Under the pieces are notes generated by a model. It was not told where the DNA came from. It searched no databases and saw only the letters and a list, made by a program, of their open reading frames with translations. 64,000 nucleotides of DNA from Dinoroseobacter shibae DFL 12 = DSM 16493 (lineage in GTDB: Bacteria; Pseudomonadota; Alphaproteobacteria; Rhodobacterales; Rhodobacteraceae). The translations under genes were made by a program, and so were the position numbers. Every line of letters begins with the position of its first letter. The stretch's first letter is position 1. Where the stretch lies: positions 1,364,001 to 1,428,000 of the forward strand of contig NC_009952.1 in the NCBI RefSeq assembly GCF_000018145.1, given 5' to 3'. This document shows, in pieces, positions 20,375-29,331 of the stretch.

Positions 20375-21856
20375 TCAGGTCGTGGAGCGTTCCGAGAAGC
20401 TGCGCAGCAGGAAATCGGGCACGTGATCGCCCAGGCCCACCTGTTTGGGCCCGGTGTCGCGCGCGCGCCCCTTGCGTCCGCGCTGCGGCGTCTCGGTCTT
20501 GCGGGCCGCGGGCAGCACCGCGTCCGGGATCGGTGCCTCCTCGGCCTCCGCCACGGCGGTCTCCGCCTGGGCCGCCACGGGGGCCTGCGCGGGCGCGTTG
20601 GCCTTCGCGGGCTCCGGCTTGGTCCGCCTGCGGCTGCGCCGCTCCCGCTTCTCGGGCTCCGGGCGCTCTTCGTCCTTGGACCGGCCGCCCTGCGGGGCCG
20701 AAATCCCCGGCGCCTCGATCCGCGGGATCTCCAGCTTCACCAGGTCCTCGATCGCCGCCAGCAGCTTGTCATCCGCCGGCACCGCCAGCATCAGCGTTGT
20801 GCCCTTGCGCCCGGCGCGCCCCGTGCGCCCGATCCGGTGGACATAATCCTCCGCGTGGCTGGGCACGTCGAAATTGAACACATGGCTCACGTTCGGAATA
20901 TCCAGCCCGCGCGCCGCCACGTCCGAGGCCACAAGGAATTTCAGCGTCCCGTCGCGGAACTGGTCCAGGGTCTTGGTCCGCTGGCTCTGCTCCAGGTCGC
21001 CATGGATCGGGGCGGCGTCATAGCCATGCTTGATCAGCGACTTCGCCACCACGTCCACATCCATCTTGCGGTTGCAGAAGATGATCGCGTTCCGGCACCC
21101 ATCGCCCTCCCGCTCGATCAGCGCCCGCAGCATCTCGCGCTTCTCCTTGAAGGCGGTCGCCCGGTCCCGGCGGGACGGTTTGAACTGCACCAGACCCTGG
21201 GTGATCGTCTCCGAGGTCGTGGATTGCCGCGCCACCTCGACCCGCGCGGGGTTGCTGAGGAAGGTGTTGGTGATCCGCTCGATCTCCGGCGCCATGGTGG
21301 CCGAGAAGAACAGAGTCTGGCGGGTGAACGGCGTCAGCTGAAAGATCTTCTCGATATCGGGGATGAACCCCATGTCCAGCATCCGGTCGGCCTCGTCGAC
21401 CACCATCACCTTCACATCCGTCAGGATCAGCTTGCCGCGCTCGAAATGATCCAGCAGCCGACCCGGCGTGGCGATCAGAACATCGACCCCCTTGTCGATC
21501 AGCAGGTCCTGTTCCTTGAACGACACGCCGCCGATCAGCAGCGCCTTGGTCAGCTTGGTGTGCTTGGCATAGATGTCGAAATTCTCTGCCACCTGCGCGG
21601 CCAGTTCGCGCGTAGGCGCCAGAACCAGGCTCCGCGGCATCCGCGCCCGGGCGCGGCCCTTGCGCAGCATCGTGATCATCGGCAGCGTGAAGCTCGCCGT
21701 CTTGCCGGTCCCGGTCTGGGCGATCCCCAGAACGTCGCGGCCTTCCAGGGCGGGCGGGATCGCCTCGGCCTGGATCGGGGTGGGGGTGTCGTACCCGGCT
21801 TCGGATATGGCTTTGAGAACCTTCGGATCGAGGTTCAGGTCGGAAAATTTTGTCAT
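20375..21856 (-). CDS. DEAD-box RNA helicase, RhlE type
   Basis: ATP-dependent RNA helicase of 493 residues. Visible motifs in order: Q motif (TPTPIQAEA), Walker A AQTGTGKT at 46-53, PTRELAAQV, TPGRLLDHF, the DEAD box VDEADRMLDMGF, SAT, and HRIGRTGRAGRKG. The last 120 residues are a low-complexity Arg/Lys/Ala/Pro-rich tail (KRERRSRRRTKPEP), typical for RNA binding. RhlE is the closest E. coli type; CsdA/SrmB are less similar in layout. It may be monocistronic. Confidence 0.92.
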   Translation of the reverse strand: MTKFSDLNLDPKVLKAISEAGYDTPTPIQAEAIPPALEGRDVLGIAQTGTGKTASFTLPMITMLRKGRARARMPRSLVLAPTRELAAQVAENFDIYAKHTKLTKALLIGGVSFKEQDLLIDKGVDVLIATPGRLLDHFERGKLILTDVKVMVVDEADRMLDMGFIPDIEKIFQLTPFTRQTLFFSATMAPEIERITNTFLSNPARVEVARQSTTSETITQGLVQFKPSRRDRATAFKEKREMLRALIEREGDGCRNAIIFCNRKMDVDVVAKSLIKHGYDAAPIHGDLEQSQRTKTLDQFRDGTLKFLVASDVAARGLDIPNVSHVFNFDVPSHAEDYVHRIGRTGRAGRKGTTLMLAVPADDKLLAAIEDLVKLEIPRIEAPGISAPQGGRSKDEERPEPEKRERRSRRRTKPEPAKANAPAQAPVAAQAETAVAEAEEAPIPDAVLPAARKTETPQRGRKGRARDTGPKQVGLGDHVPDFLLRSFSERSTT

Positions 21857-22186
21857 GTACGTCCATTGGTTACGGCATCGGGCCGTAGGGTGTTAGGACG
21901 CGTGCTCTGTGCGTCCTGCGAGCGGTTATCCACAAGGATATCCGCGTCATACCCGAATTAGATATTCCGGTCAAACGCTGCGCCGCCGCGGTCGCGGATA
22001 GCGCGGGTATGGCACGGGTGCTGCGCAAGTCTCCGGGTCAGTAACCCGAACGTCAGAAGCTGATGGAGTTCTCGATCGATTTTACGACCGAACCGACAAC
22101 GCAGACCGGCTTGCCGTCAGACTAGCCTGCCGCCCGCGACCTTCTTCATGTTCACGCCACCGGCCAGGTCCGATGGCCTTCAGAGG
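21857..22186. other. helicase upstream region, no gene seen
   Basis: 330 bases between the helicase start and the end of the TPR gene. I see no coding sequence. It should hold the helicase promoter. One perfect 9-base DnaA-box-like sequence (TTATCCACA, 21926-21934) and a GGATATCC palindrome (21936-21943) are present, but a single copy of each can occur by chance. Confidence 0.4.
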
Positions 22187-23743
22187 TCATTCCGCGAGCA
22201 GCTTCCGAGCATCTTCTGCTCCCCTGAATTCAGCATCAAGTGCAAGAGCTTTTTGGATGAGGATGCGGCCTGCTTCGGCCTCTTCGGCTTCAATCAGAAC
22301 CTGCCCGTGCCGGAAGAGTTGGATCGGATCATCGGAAGCTTCTGGCGTCAGAGAGTCGTAGAGCGCGAGGGCGGCCTCGGTGTTGCCGGCGGAAAATTCT
22401 GCCCAGGCGAGTGTCCTGTTTACCGAGATGTTTTCGGACGCTGTCCGATGAGCCAGCCGTGCAAGCTCCAATGCCCTGTCTGGGGCACGGTCAAACAAAA
22501 GGTTTGCCAGATTGTTGGCGGCAAGCCAGTTTGTTGGATCAAGCTCCAGTGCAGTATCATACGAGGTGATCGCGCTATCGACCCGCTCGAGCCTCTCGAG
22601 GACGAGTGCATGCCAGATGTGGTCGACGGCAGAGGCGCCGGGCTGGCTTGAAAGCACTCTTGCAGCGGACAGGGCCGCATCAAAATCATTCAGGCGATAA
22701 GAGGCCCTGAGGAGTCCAGAGTGGAATCCCATGATATCAGGCCACCTTTCGGCGCCTGCCTCGAACACTTCGGCAGCCCGGGCGTAGTCGCGCGTGACTC
22801 CGTACAGACTGGCGAGTTCAAAGGGCACTTGCGGATCATCCGGAAAGATCTCACGCGCGCCGCGCAATGTTTCTTCTGCCGCTGCAAACTCGGTTGCATT
22901 CAGCTGGGCGCGTGCCTTTAGCAGATACTGGGTCGAATTCTCGGGCGCGATGCGGATCGCCTGATCGAAATAGGCCGTCGCGGCTTCATTGTTTCCAGAA
23001 AGGAATTCAACTCGCCCGAGTGCAATTTTGACCTGGGAGTTTTCGGGATTTGAGGCCTCGAACCTCTTTAGGGTCTCCCGTGCGGCGGAAAGATCGTCCA
23101 GTGCCACCTGGAGGCGCGCGGTATTCAACGCGAAGGCGATATCCGAAGGGTTCGTTGCAAGAGCAGATTGATAGACGGTGATCGCTTCGTCCGCTTTGCC
23201 CCCAGCCTCTAACATCGCACCAAGCCCCTCGACCCCGCGCAGATCGTCCGGATTAATCTCGACGGCGCGACGATAAGCGGCCTCGGCATCGTCAAACCGA
23301 CCCAGCCCGCGCAGCACATCTCCCTTGATGACCAAAGGGTCCGAGTTGTTCTTGTAACGCGCTGCCGCGGCGTCTAGGGCGTGAAGCGCACCGGAAGTGG
23401 ACCCGTTTTTCACGCGGGCCATTCCCAACATGTGCCAGCCTTGTGGCGCGTCTGGTGCCTTTTCTGTCAGGCTGAGGGCTGCGGCCTCTGCGTCCTCGTA
23501 CCGCTCCTCCCGCAAGGCGCTGGAGGCGTCTTTGAAAAGTTGGAGAAGCTCCGGATCCTTGAAGGCGTCAAGTTGCAGACTGCGCAGGATGCTACTCTGT
23601 TCCCGCTCCCTGGTCAGATCGTCAATCTGTAATGACCGGGCAAAGGCATCCTGCAATGAAAGCCCACCAATCAGCGTGCAGATCGTTATAGGAAACAATA
23701 CCTTTGAAAGCCAGGAACCGAACATCTTGAGAGGCCTCGACAA
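22187..23743 (-). CDS. tetratricopeptide-repeat protein with N-terminal membrane anchor
   Basis: A 518-residue protein with an N-terminal signal or anchor (about 8-34) followed by roughly ten TPR-like 34-residue repeats, e.g. GRFDDAEAAYRRAVEINPDD and AITSYDTALELDPTN. It is likely periplasmic or membrane-attached and scaffolds protein contacts. It lies head-to-head with a CTERM-tailed exported protein, and large TPR proteins (PrsT) accompany PEP-CTERM/exosortase systems, so a link is possible. The region is poorer in GC and uses rarer codons than its neighbours, suggesting transfer. Confidence 0.85.
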   Translation of the reverse strand: MSRPLKMFGSWLSKVLFPITICTLIGGLSLQDAFARSLQIDDLTREREQSSILRSLQLDAFKDPELLQLFKDASSALREERYEDAEAAALSLTEKAPDAPQGWHMLGMARVKNGSTSGALHALDAAAARYKNNSDPLVIKGDVLRGLGRFDDAEAAYRRAVEINPDDLRGVEGLGAMLEAGGKADEAITVYQSALATNPSDIAFALNTARLQVALDDLSAARETLKRFEASNPENSQVKIALGRVEFLSGNNEAATAYFDQAIRIAPENSTQYLLKARAQLNATEFAAAEETLRGAREIFPDDPQVPFELASLYGVTRDYARAAEVFEAGAERWPDIMGFHSGLLRASYRLNDFDAALSAARVLSSQPGASAVDHIWHALVLERLERVDSAITSYDTALELDPTNWLAANNLANLLFDRAPDRALELARLAHRTASENISVNRTLAWAEFSAGNTEAALALYDSLTPEASDDPIQLFRHGQVLIEAEEAEAGRILIQKALALDAEFRGAEDARKLLAE

Positions 23744-24055
23744 CTACAAAATTTGCCTGCCATTCTAGGTTCATCGCTGTGTCGCGTCCATGTCTGTTTT
23801 CCAAGGTTTTTCTCTATTCTTGCCGCTCAACGCTGGCTCCTGCGAGGGTGTTCGGAGACGGTCGAGCGCCGTTAATAAAGGTAAAAACTCTTTTAACTAA
23901 AGAGAAGTTGATGCATTGTGATCTTGGCGTCGATGTTGGTCGCCGGAGTGATGTGGGTAAATTTGATGTACTTTATTGAGCTTCGGACTCGGCTGAGGCG
24001 CATTACGTAACTACCGGTAGTATCTGGTCCTGTACCTTCTTTAGGAGGAAATCTT
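23744..24055. promoter_or_regulatory. AT-rich divergent promoter region with palindromes
   Basis: 312 bases between the divergent TPR and vWA genes, clearly AT-richer than the genome around it. A perfect palindrome ACTACCGGTAGT lies at 24010-24021, directly after TTACGTAA (24003-24010), 35 bases before the vWA start. A small stem CTCTTT/AAAGAG is at 23888-23904. The vWA ribosome site TAGGAGGAAA is ideal. The palindrome is a plausible operator for one or both genes; the regulator is unknown. No convincing gene is seen. Confidence 0.5.
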
Positions 24056-25207
24056 ATGACTTTTCAACGCACTTGGCTGATGTCAGCCGGTATCGGTGCA
24101 GTCACAATTTGCCTCGGATCTGTCGCCATGGCCGACAGCATTGATCCGGCGACCTTCAGCGCCGAGCTGGCCGTGGGCGAGTCGGTAACCATTCGCAAAA
24201 CCGTGACTGTGTCTAACGCCCCGCCGACAGCCGCAAAAATTGACGTTCACTTTCTTTTTGACACGTCCGGCAGCATGGGCGACGAAATCGTCGCAGCGCA
24301 AGCCGCAGCCGATGATCTGCTTGCCGAACTCGCAGCCTTCGGCGATGTGGCCTCCAGCGTCGGCGTCTATGCCGAGAATGCACGCCTCGCTCCGGCAGGC
24401 GCCGTGCCCGGTCGTGTGATCAACTCCGCGCTGACCACCGACGTGGTGGCTGGCTCTGCGGCAATTAATGCCGTCACGCTGAACGATCCGGATTTCGGTG
24501 ACGATTTCCCAGAAAACGGCACGACAGCTGCGGAGCTCGTGGCGGAAAACGTCGAGTGGCGCGATGGCTCCACCCGCTTCGTCTTCATGTTCGGCGATGC
24601 AGGCTTCAAGACCAGCGATGCGGGCGAAGTCGATTTCGGAATGGACTTCGACGATTTCGACAATTTTGATGGCAACCCGATCTCGACCGTTGCCGACGCG
24701 GTGAGCGCGCTGGACGCCGAAGGCATCGAGCTTTTCGGTCTGTCCTATAGCAGCAGCTTCACCGCGGCCATCGAGGCCCTCGGCGGCGAAGCCTTCGCAA
24801 GCACGCTCGACCCGGCCGACATCGTGGACGACATCACGTCCGGGATCATTGCGGGCTTCTCCGAGTACGGCACGGTGACCGTCGATGATCTGGGCGGTGG
24901 CGATCCGCTGATCTCTGTCAGCACCGTCTGTGTGTCCGCAGATAGCGGCGCGTGCGTCGGGTCCGACGCCGTTGGTATGTTCGACCGTTCGGTCGAGCGC
25001 TCCTTCGAATTCGACGTGACCTTCACCCGCGATGCCGAAGGCCTTGCCGAGTTCGAAACCTTCGCTCTGGTCGACGGTGGCATTGTGGCAACGGAGAAGG
25101 ACACCTTCACCGAGCCGAGCGCGATTCCGCTGCCTGCCGGTGCATGGCTGATGCTGGCCGGTCTGGGTGGCCTTGCCGCCACGCGCCGCCGCAAGAAAGC
25201 TGCCTGA
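24056..25207 (+). CDS. exported von Willebrand factor A protein with VPLPA-type CTERM tail
   Basis: A 383-residue protein: signal peptide (1-26, ending AMA), a vWA domain with the metal-ion-dependent adhesion motif D69-T-S71-G-S73, and a C-terminal sorting tail starting about residue 356: IPLPAGAWL, a hydrophobic stretch and a basic RRRKK end. This tail fits the VPLPA-CTERM class that exosortases process in Rhodobacterales (known biology); no exosortase is in this window. Likely a surface or secreted adhesion/metal-binding protein. A strong terminator follows, so it is a single-gene unit. Confidence 0.88.
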   Translation: MTFQRTWLMSAGIGAVTICLGSVAMADSIDPATFSAELAVGESVTIRKTVTVSNAPPTAAKIDVHFLFDTSGSMGDEIVAAQAAADDLLAELAAFGDVASSVGVYAENARLAPAGAVPGRVINSALTTDVVAGSAAINAVTLNDPDFGDDFPENGTTAAELVAENVEWRDGSTRFVFMFGDAGFKTSDAGEVDFGMDFDDFDNFDGNPISTVADAVSALDAEGIELFGLSYSSSFTAAIEALGGEAFASTLDPADIVDDITSGIIAGFSEYGTVTVDDLGGGDPLISVSTVCVSADSGACVGSDAVGMFDRSVERSFEFDVTFTRDAEGLAEFETFALVDGGIVATEKDTFTEPSAIPLPAGAWLMLAGLGGLAATRRRKKAA

Positions 25208-25232
25208 GCGCAGCACGGACTGTGGAAACAGG

Positions 25233-25262
25233 AAAGAGCCGCGGCAACGCGGCTCTTTTTTT
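25233..25262 (+). terminator. intrinsic terminator of the vWA gene
   Basis: AAGAGCCGCG (25234-25243), GCAA loop, CGCGGCTCTT (25248-25257), followed by an unbroken T run to 25262. This is a perfect 10-base stem with tetraloop and T tract, 26 bases after the vWA stop. Confidence 0.92.
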
Positions 25263-25300
25263 GCGCGGTGTGATGCGCGCGCCAGAGGCCGGCGTCAGGC

Positions 25301-26908
25301 TCACACCATCATTTCCTTCGTCGCGGTCAGGCTCAGGTCCGGATAATCCCGCTCCACCCGGTCGATGTCCCATTGCAGCCGCGTCAGGAAGACCGGGTCG
25401 CCGTCGTGGTCATGGGCGATGTGCTGCTTGTTCGACGCCTCCAGCTTGTCCAGCGCGATCTTTTCGCCGGTGATCCAGCGCGCGGAGGTGAATTGCGACG
25501 GCTCGAACCGCACCGGCAGGCCGTATTCCAGCTCGATCCGGCTGGCCAGCACCTCGAACTGCAACTGACCCACCACGCCCACGATGAACCCCGAGCCGAT
25601 GGCGGGCTTGAACACCTTCGCCGCGCCTTCCTCGGCGAACTGCATCAGCGCCTTTTCGAGGTGCTTTGCCTTCATCGGGTCGCCCGCCCGCGCGCTCTGC
25701 AACAACTCCGGCGCAAAGGACGGGATGCCGCTGATCCGGATCGACTCGCCCTCGGTCAGCGCATCGCCGATCCGCAGCTGCCCGTGGTTCGGAATGCCGA
25801 TGATGTCGCCCGCCCAGGCCTCTTCGGCCAACTCCCGGTCCGAGGCGAGAAACAGCACCGGGTTGGTGATCGACATCGCCTTTTTCGACCGCACATGGGT
25901 CAGCTTCATGCCGCGCTTGAAATGCCCCGACACCATGCGCACGAAGGCCACCCGATCCCGGTGCTTGGGGTCCATGTTGGCCTGCACCTTGAACACGAAG
26001 CCCGTCACCGCCTTCTCGTCGGGGGACACCTGCCGCGGCTCGGCCGGCTGCACCTGCGGCTCGGGCCCGTATTCCCCGATCCCGTCCATCAACTCCTTGA
26101 CCCCGAAGGAATTGATCGCCGAGCCGAACCAGATCGGCGTCAGCGTCCCGTCGCGCAAGGCCTGCTGGTCCAGCGGCGGCAAGAGCTCGCGCGCCATCTC
26201 CACCTCTTCGAGCAGCTTTTCCAGCAGATGCGCGGGCACATGCTCGGCCAGTTTCGGATCGTCCAGACCGTTGATCTCGATGCTTTCGGCGACCTTGTTC
26301 CGGTCGGCGCGGTCCATCAGCTCCAGCCGGTCATGGATCAGGTCGTAACACCCCAGAAAATCGCGCCCGACCCCGATGGGCCAGCTTGCGGGGGTGACGT
26401 CGATCGCCAGGTTCTCCTGGATCTCGTCGATGATGTCGAACGTGTCGCGGCTCTCGCGGTCCATCTTGTTGCAGAAGGTCAGGATCGGCAGGTCGCGCAA
26501 CCGGCACACCTCGAACAGCTTCTGCGTCTGGCTCTCCACCCCCTTGGCACCGTCGATCACCATCACCGCCGCATCCACCGCCGTCAGCGTCCGGTAGGTG
26601 TCTTCGGAGAAATCCGAGTGGCCGGGCGTGTCCACCAGGTTGAACCGGTAGTCCTTGTAATCGAACGACATGGCCGAGGCCGACACGGAAATCCCCCGGT
26701 CCTTCTCCATCGCCAGGAAGTCCGAGCGCGTGCGCCGCGCCTCGCCCTTGGCGCGCACCTGTCCCGCCATCTGGATCGCCCCGCCATAGAGCAGGAACTT
26801 CTCCGTCAGGGTCGTCTTGCCCGCATCCGGGTGCGAGATGATCGCGAAGGTGCGGCGCCGCGCGATCTCGGGCGGCAGGTCGGGGGCGTTATGGGTGCGG
26901 TCCAGCAT
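25301..26908 (-). CDS. prfC: peptide chain release factor 3
   Basis: Translational GTPase that recycles release factors 1 and 2 from the ribosome. 535 residues. G1 HPDAGKTTLTEK, DTPGHSDFSED and NKMDRESRD are the GTP-binding motifs; the C-terminal QLQFEVLASRIELEYG is typical of RF3. It is longer than and distinct from EF-G. Transcribed toward the vWA terminator. Confidence 0.96.
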   Translation of the reverse strand: MLDRTHNAPDLPPEIARRRTFAIISHPDAGKTTLTEKFLLYGGAIQMAGQVRAKGEARRTRSDFLAMEKDRGISVSASAMSFDYKDYRFNLVDTPGHSDFSEDTYRTLTAVDAAVMVIDGAKGVESQTQKLFEVCRLRDLPILTFCNKMDRESRDTFDIIDEIQENLAIDVTPASWPIGVGRDFLGCYDLIHDRLELMDRADRNKVAESIEINGLDDPKLAEHVPAHLLEKLLEEVEMARELLPPLDQQALRDGTLTPIWFGSAINSFGVKELMDGIGEYGPEPQVQPAEPRQVSPDEKAVTGFVFKVQANMDPKHRDRVAFVRMVSGHFKRGMKLTHVRSKKAMSITNPVLFLASDRELAEEAWAGDIIGIPNHGQLRIGDALTEGESIRISGIPSFAPELLQSARAGDPMKAKHLEKALMQFAEEGAAKVFKPAIGSGFIVGVVGQLQFEVLASRIELEYGLPVRFEPSQFTSARWITGEKIALDKLEASNKQHIAHDHDGDPVFLTRLQWDIDRVERDYPDLSLTATKEMMV

Positions 26909-27021
26909 GGGCCGGATATAGCCATGCGCCGCCGGGAAGGGAAGGTGCCGATGCGGCGGCTTGACGGAAACCGGGGCCTGCGCCAGTCTTGGAACATTGA
27001 TAGAACAAAAGGGAGGGTGAC

Positions 27022-27393
27022 ATGGATCTCAAAGAGATCGCGCTGGCGGTGAAAAAAGCCAACGCGGACAACACCACGGGCCAGTTGCTCGACACGCTCT
27101 ATGCCGAGGACTGCGTCTCGGTGGAGGCGGCCTGCATGCCCGGCAATGACAGCGCCGAGACGGTCGGCCTCGACGGCATCCGCGCCAAGCACGCCTGGTG
27201 GGAAGCGGAGATGGAGTTCCTCTCCGGCAGCATCGAAGGCCCGCACCTGCACAGCGACGACCGGTTCGCCCTGGTCTTCAAGTCGCTCATCCGCGAGAAG
27301 GCCAGCGGCACCGAGATCCCCATGGAAGAGGTCGCGATCTACACCGTGCGCGACGGCAAGATCGCGCGGGAGGAGTTCTTCTACACCATGTGA
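27022..27393 (+). CDS. SnoaL-like / NTF2-fold protein
   Basis: A 123-residue single-domain protein. The layout (N-terminal helix, LYAEDCVSVEA, a Trp/Glu-rich helix, HSDDRFALVFKS, EEVAIYTVRDGKIAREEFFY) is that of the NTF2-like/SnoaL superfamily, small cone-shaped enzymes or ligand binders. No catalytic assignment possible. It has a good AGGGAGGGTGAC ribosome site and its own short transcription unit ended by the hairpin at 27420. Confidence 0.85.
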   Translation: MDLKEIALAVKKANADNTTGQLLDTLYAEDCVSVEAACMPGNDSAETVGLDGIRAKHAWWEAEMEFLSGSIEGPHLHSDDRFALVFKSLIREKASGTEIPMEEVAIYTVRDGKIAREEFFYTM

Positions 27394-27419
27394 CCCCGCG
27401 TGACATGCACCTGCCGTAG

Positions 27420-27440
27420 GCCGGGGATTTTCCCCGGCTT
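27420..27440. terminator. bidirectional hairpin between convergent genes
   Basis: GCCGGGGA (27420-27427), TTT, TCCCCGGC (27431-27438): perfect 8-base stem with 3-base loop, flanked by short T and A runs. It lies between the convergent SnoaL-like and universal stress genes and can end transcription in both directions. Confidence 0.6.
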
Positions 27441-27460
27441 GCCCGGCGCCCCCGGTGCGA

Positions 27461-28303
27461 TCACCGCGCGCCCGGCGCGATCAGCAGGTCACAGGGCGGT
27501 TTGCGGATCAACTCGGCGGTGAAGCTGCCGAGCAACCGGTCCAGAAACCCCTGCTTCGTATGCGCCCCGAGGCAGATCAGGTCACCGCCCTTTTCCGCCC
27601 GCACCGTGCCCAGCAATTGCGGCAGGGCCCGCGGCTCGGCGACCGGTGGCGTCAGACCCAGAAGCCCCGGCTCTTCGGCAAGCCAGGCCTCGGCGCGGGT
27701 CTTGGCATCCTCGATGAACGGGGTCGGATCGGCCATGGGGCTGACATCGCCCACCGCCCCCGGGGCCGCGACGATGGTTTGGTAGGGCACGCCCACCGAA
27801 TGAAGAAGGTGGATCGCAGCCGCCGGGGCGAAGGTCCGCGCCGCCCGCACCGCCGCCGCACAGGCGGGTGAGAAATCGACCGGCGCGATCACGCTGGCAT
27901 AGTCGTGATCCACCGGATCCGTGACCAGCAGGACAGGCGTCGGCGCCGCCTTGACCAGTTTTTCCAGCGTCGTCTGCCGCAACGAATCGAGCATCCCTGC
28001 CTGGTGATGGGGCCCCACCACCATCAGATCCGCCTTGGCATGAAGGGCCGCATGGTGGATCTGCTCCGACGGCTCGCCACTGGCGACGATGATCTCCGTC
28101 TCCAGACCTGCGCTGTCGGGCAGGTTCGCGACCAGCGCCTCCAGCGTGGCGCGACGCGCGCTCATCTCCGCGTCCCGCGCCGCATCCGGCACCACCGACA
28201 CCACGCAGAGCCGCGCGCCGTGGATTCGCGCCAGCCGCGCGGCCCTCGCCATGGCGCGATCCGTATCCCCATGCAGGTCCGTTGCAATGCAGATAGATGT
28301 CAT
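27461..28303 (-). CDS. universal stress protein, two tandem domains
   Basis: 280 residues with two UspA-like domains: the first runs from TSICIATDLHGD to TPVLLVTDPV and the second from YASVIAPVDFSP to CDLLIAPGAR. The nucleotide-binding style motif VVGPHHQAGMLDS is in domain one and CLGAHTKQGFLDRLLGS in domain two. I choose the ATG at 28303 because GGAGGT lies 5 bases before it; an upstream TTG is possible but has no ribosome site. Expected cytoplasmic stress protein. Confidence 0.9.
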   Translation of the reverse strand: MTSICIATDLHGDTDRAMARAARLARIHGARLCVVSVVPDAARDAEMSARRATLEALVANLPDSAGLETEIIVASGEPSEQIHHAALHAKADLMVVGPHHQAGMLDSLRQTTLEKLVKAAPTPVLLVTDPVDHDYASVIAPVDFSPACAAAVRAARTFAPAAAIHLLHSVGVPYQTIVAAPGAVGDVSPMADPTPFIEDAKTRAEAWLAEEPGLLGLTPPVAEPRALPQLLGTVRAEKGGDLICLGAHTKQGFLDRLLGSFTAELIRKPPCDLLIAPGAR

Positions 28304-28437
28304 CGTGACCTCCAACTCCCACTTTCCTGGCGCAGCTTACCCCGTCCGGCGGCGCGCTTCGTTGACCCGGATCAAGTCGGGTCTTGGCCTTGCCGGGGTC
28401 CGGCGCTAGGTCTGGGGCGCAACGAGGGAGAATACCG

Positions 28438-29217
28438 ATGGATCTTGGGATCAAGGGCAAGCGCGCGCTGGTCTGCGCGGCATCGAAAGGGTTGGGGCGC
28501 GGCTGTGCCGAGGCGCTGGCCGAGGCCGGCGTGGACCTGGTGATCAACGCCCGCGGCGCCGAGGCGCTGGAGCAAACCGCCACCGCGATCCGCGATCGCC
28601 ACGGGGTTGCGGTCACGGCGGTCGCCGCCGACATCACGTCCCAAGACGGCCGCGCCGCGGTGCTCGAGGCCGCGGGCGCGGTCGACATCCTGGTGACCAA
28701 CGCGGGCGGGCCGCCCCCGGGCTTGTGGTCCGACTGGGACCGGGATGATTTCATCGCCGCCCTCGACGGCAACATGCTGACCCCCATCGCGCTGATGAAA
28801 GCCTGCCTGCCGGGGATGATCGACGCGGGCTGGGGCCGGGTGGTCAACATCACCTCCGGCTCGGTCAAGGCGCCGATCCCGCAACTGGGCCTGTCCAATG
28901 CCGCGCGCGCGGGGCTGACGGGCTATGTCGCCGGAACCGCGCGGCAGGTGGCCCCCCACGGGGTGACGATCAACAACCTGCTGCCGGGCATCCACGCCAC
29001 GGACCGCGCGATCATGCTCGATACCGGGGTCTCCAAAGCCCAGGGCTGCACCCTCGACGAGGCCCGCGCCCAACGGCAGGCCACGATCCCCGCGCGCCGC
29101 TACGGCACCGCGGCCGAGTTCGGCGCGACCTGCGCGTTTCTCTGCTCGCAGCACGCAGGCTTCATCGTGGCCCAGAACATCCTGGCCGATGGCGGCGCGA
29201 TCAACGCCACGCTCTGA
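28438..29217 (+). CDS. short-chain dehydrogenase-like protein lacking YxxxK
   Basis: 259-residue SDR-fold protein. The cofactor loop ASKGLGRG (15-22) and NAGG (88-91) are clear, and S140 is in the catalytic serine position. Where Tyr and Lys are expected thirteen and seventeen residues later, the sequence has S153 and R157 (SNAAR). It is therefore an atypical SDR; whether it is still a dehydrogenase is uncertain. The C-terminus GGAIN is family-like. Start at 28438 follows GGGAGAATACC. Confidence 0.88.
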   Translation: MDLGIKGKRALVCAASKGLGRGCAEALAEAGVDLVINARGAEALEQTATAIRDRHGVAVTAVAADITSQDGRAAVLEAAGAVDILVTNAGGPPPGLWSDWDRDDFIAALDGNMLTPIALMKACLPGMIDAGWGRVVNITSGSVKAPIPQLGLSNAARAGLTGYVAGTARQVAPHGVTINNLLPGIHATDRAIMLDTGVSKAQGCTLDEARAQRQATIPARRYGTAAEFGATCAFLCSQHAGFIVAQNILADGGAINATL

Positions 29218-29331
29218 GCGCGGGCTTCACGCCGCCTCACTTTCCTGTGGACGGGCCCCATGACGCTTTTGTCGCGCCCGTCCGGCTGCTAGCCCTTGGC
29301 AACCGCACGCCGATGACGAGGATCCCCGGCC

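Noticed and set aside
21926-21934. Perfect DnaA box TTATCCACA
   Set aside because: A single nine-base match in 64 kb on two strands is close to chance expectation; no cluster of boxes, no AT-rich unwinding element and no dnaA/dnaN neighbourhood.
20300-21961. Plus-strand frame of about 550 codons opposite the DEAD-box helicase
   Set aside because: The helicase has every motif in order; the opposite frame has none and the usual antisense composition.
23920-23960. Possible sigma-54 promoter (TTGG then GTTGG) before the vWA gene
   Set aside because: The spacing is near but the -12 GC is missing, so the match is not acceptable.
23779-23979. 66-codon frame in the TPR-vWA spacer
   Set aside because: AT-rich spacer with no ribosome site for it; the product shows no signal or domain.
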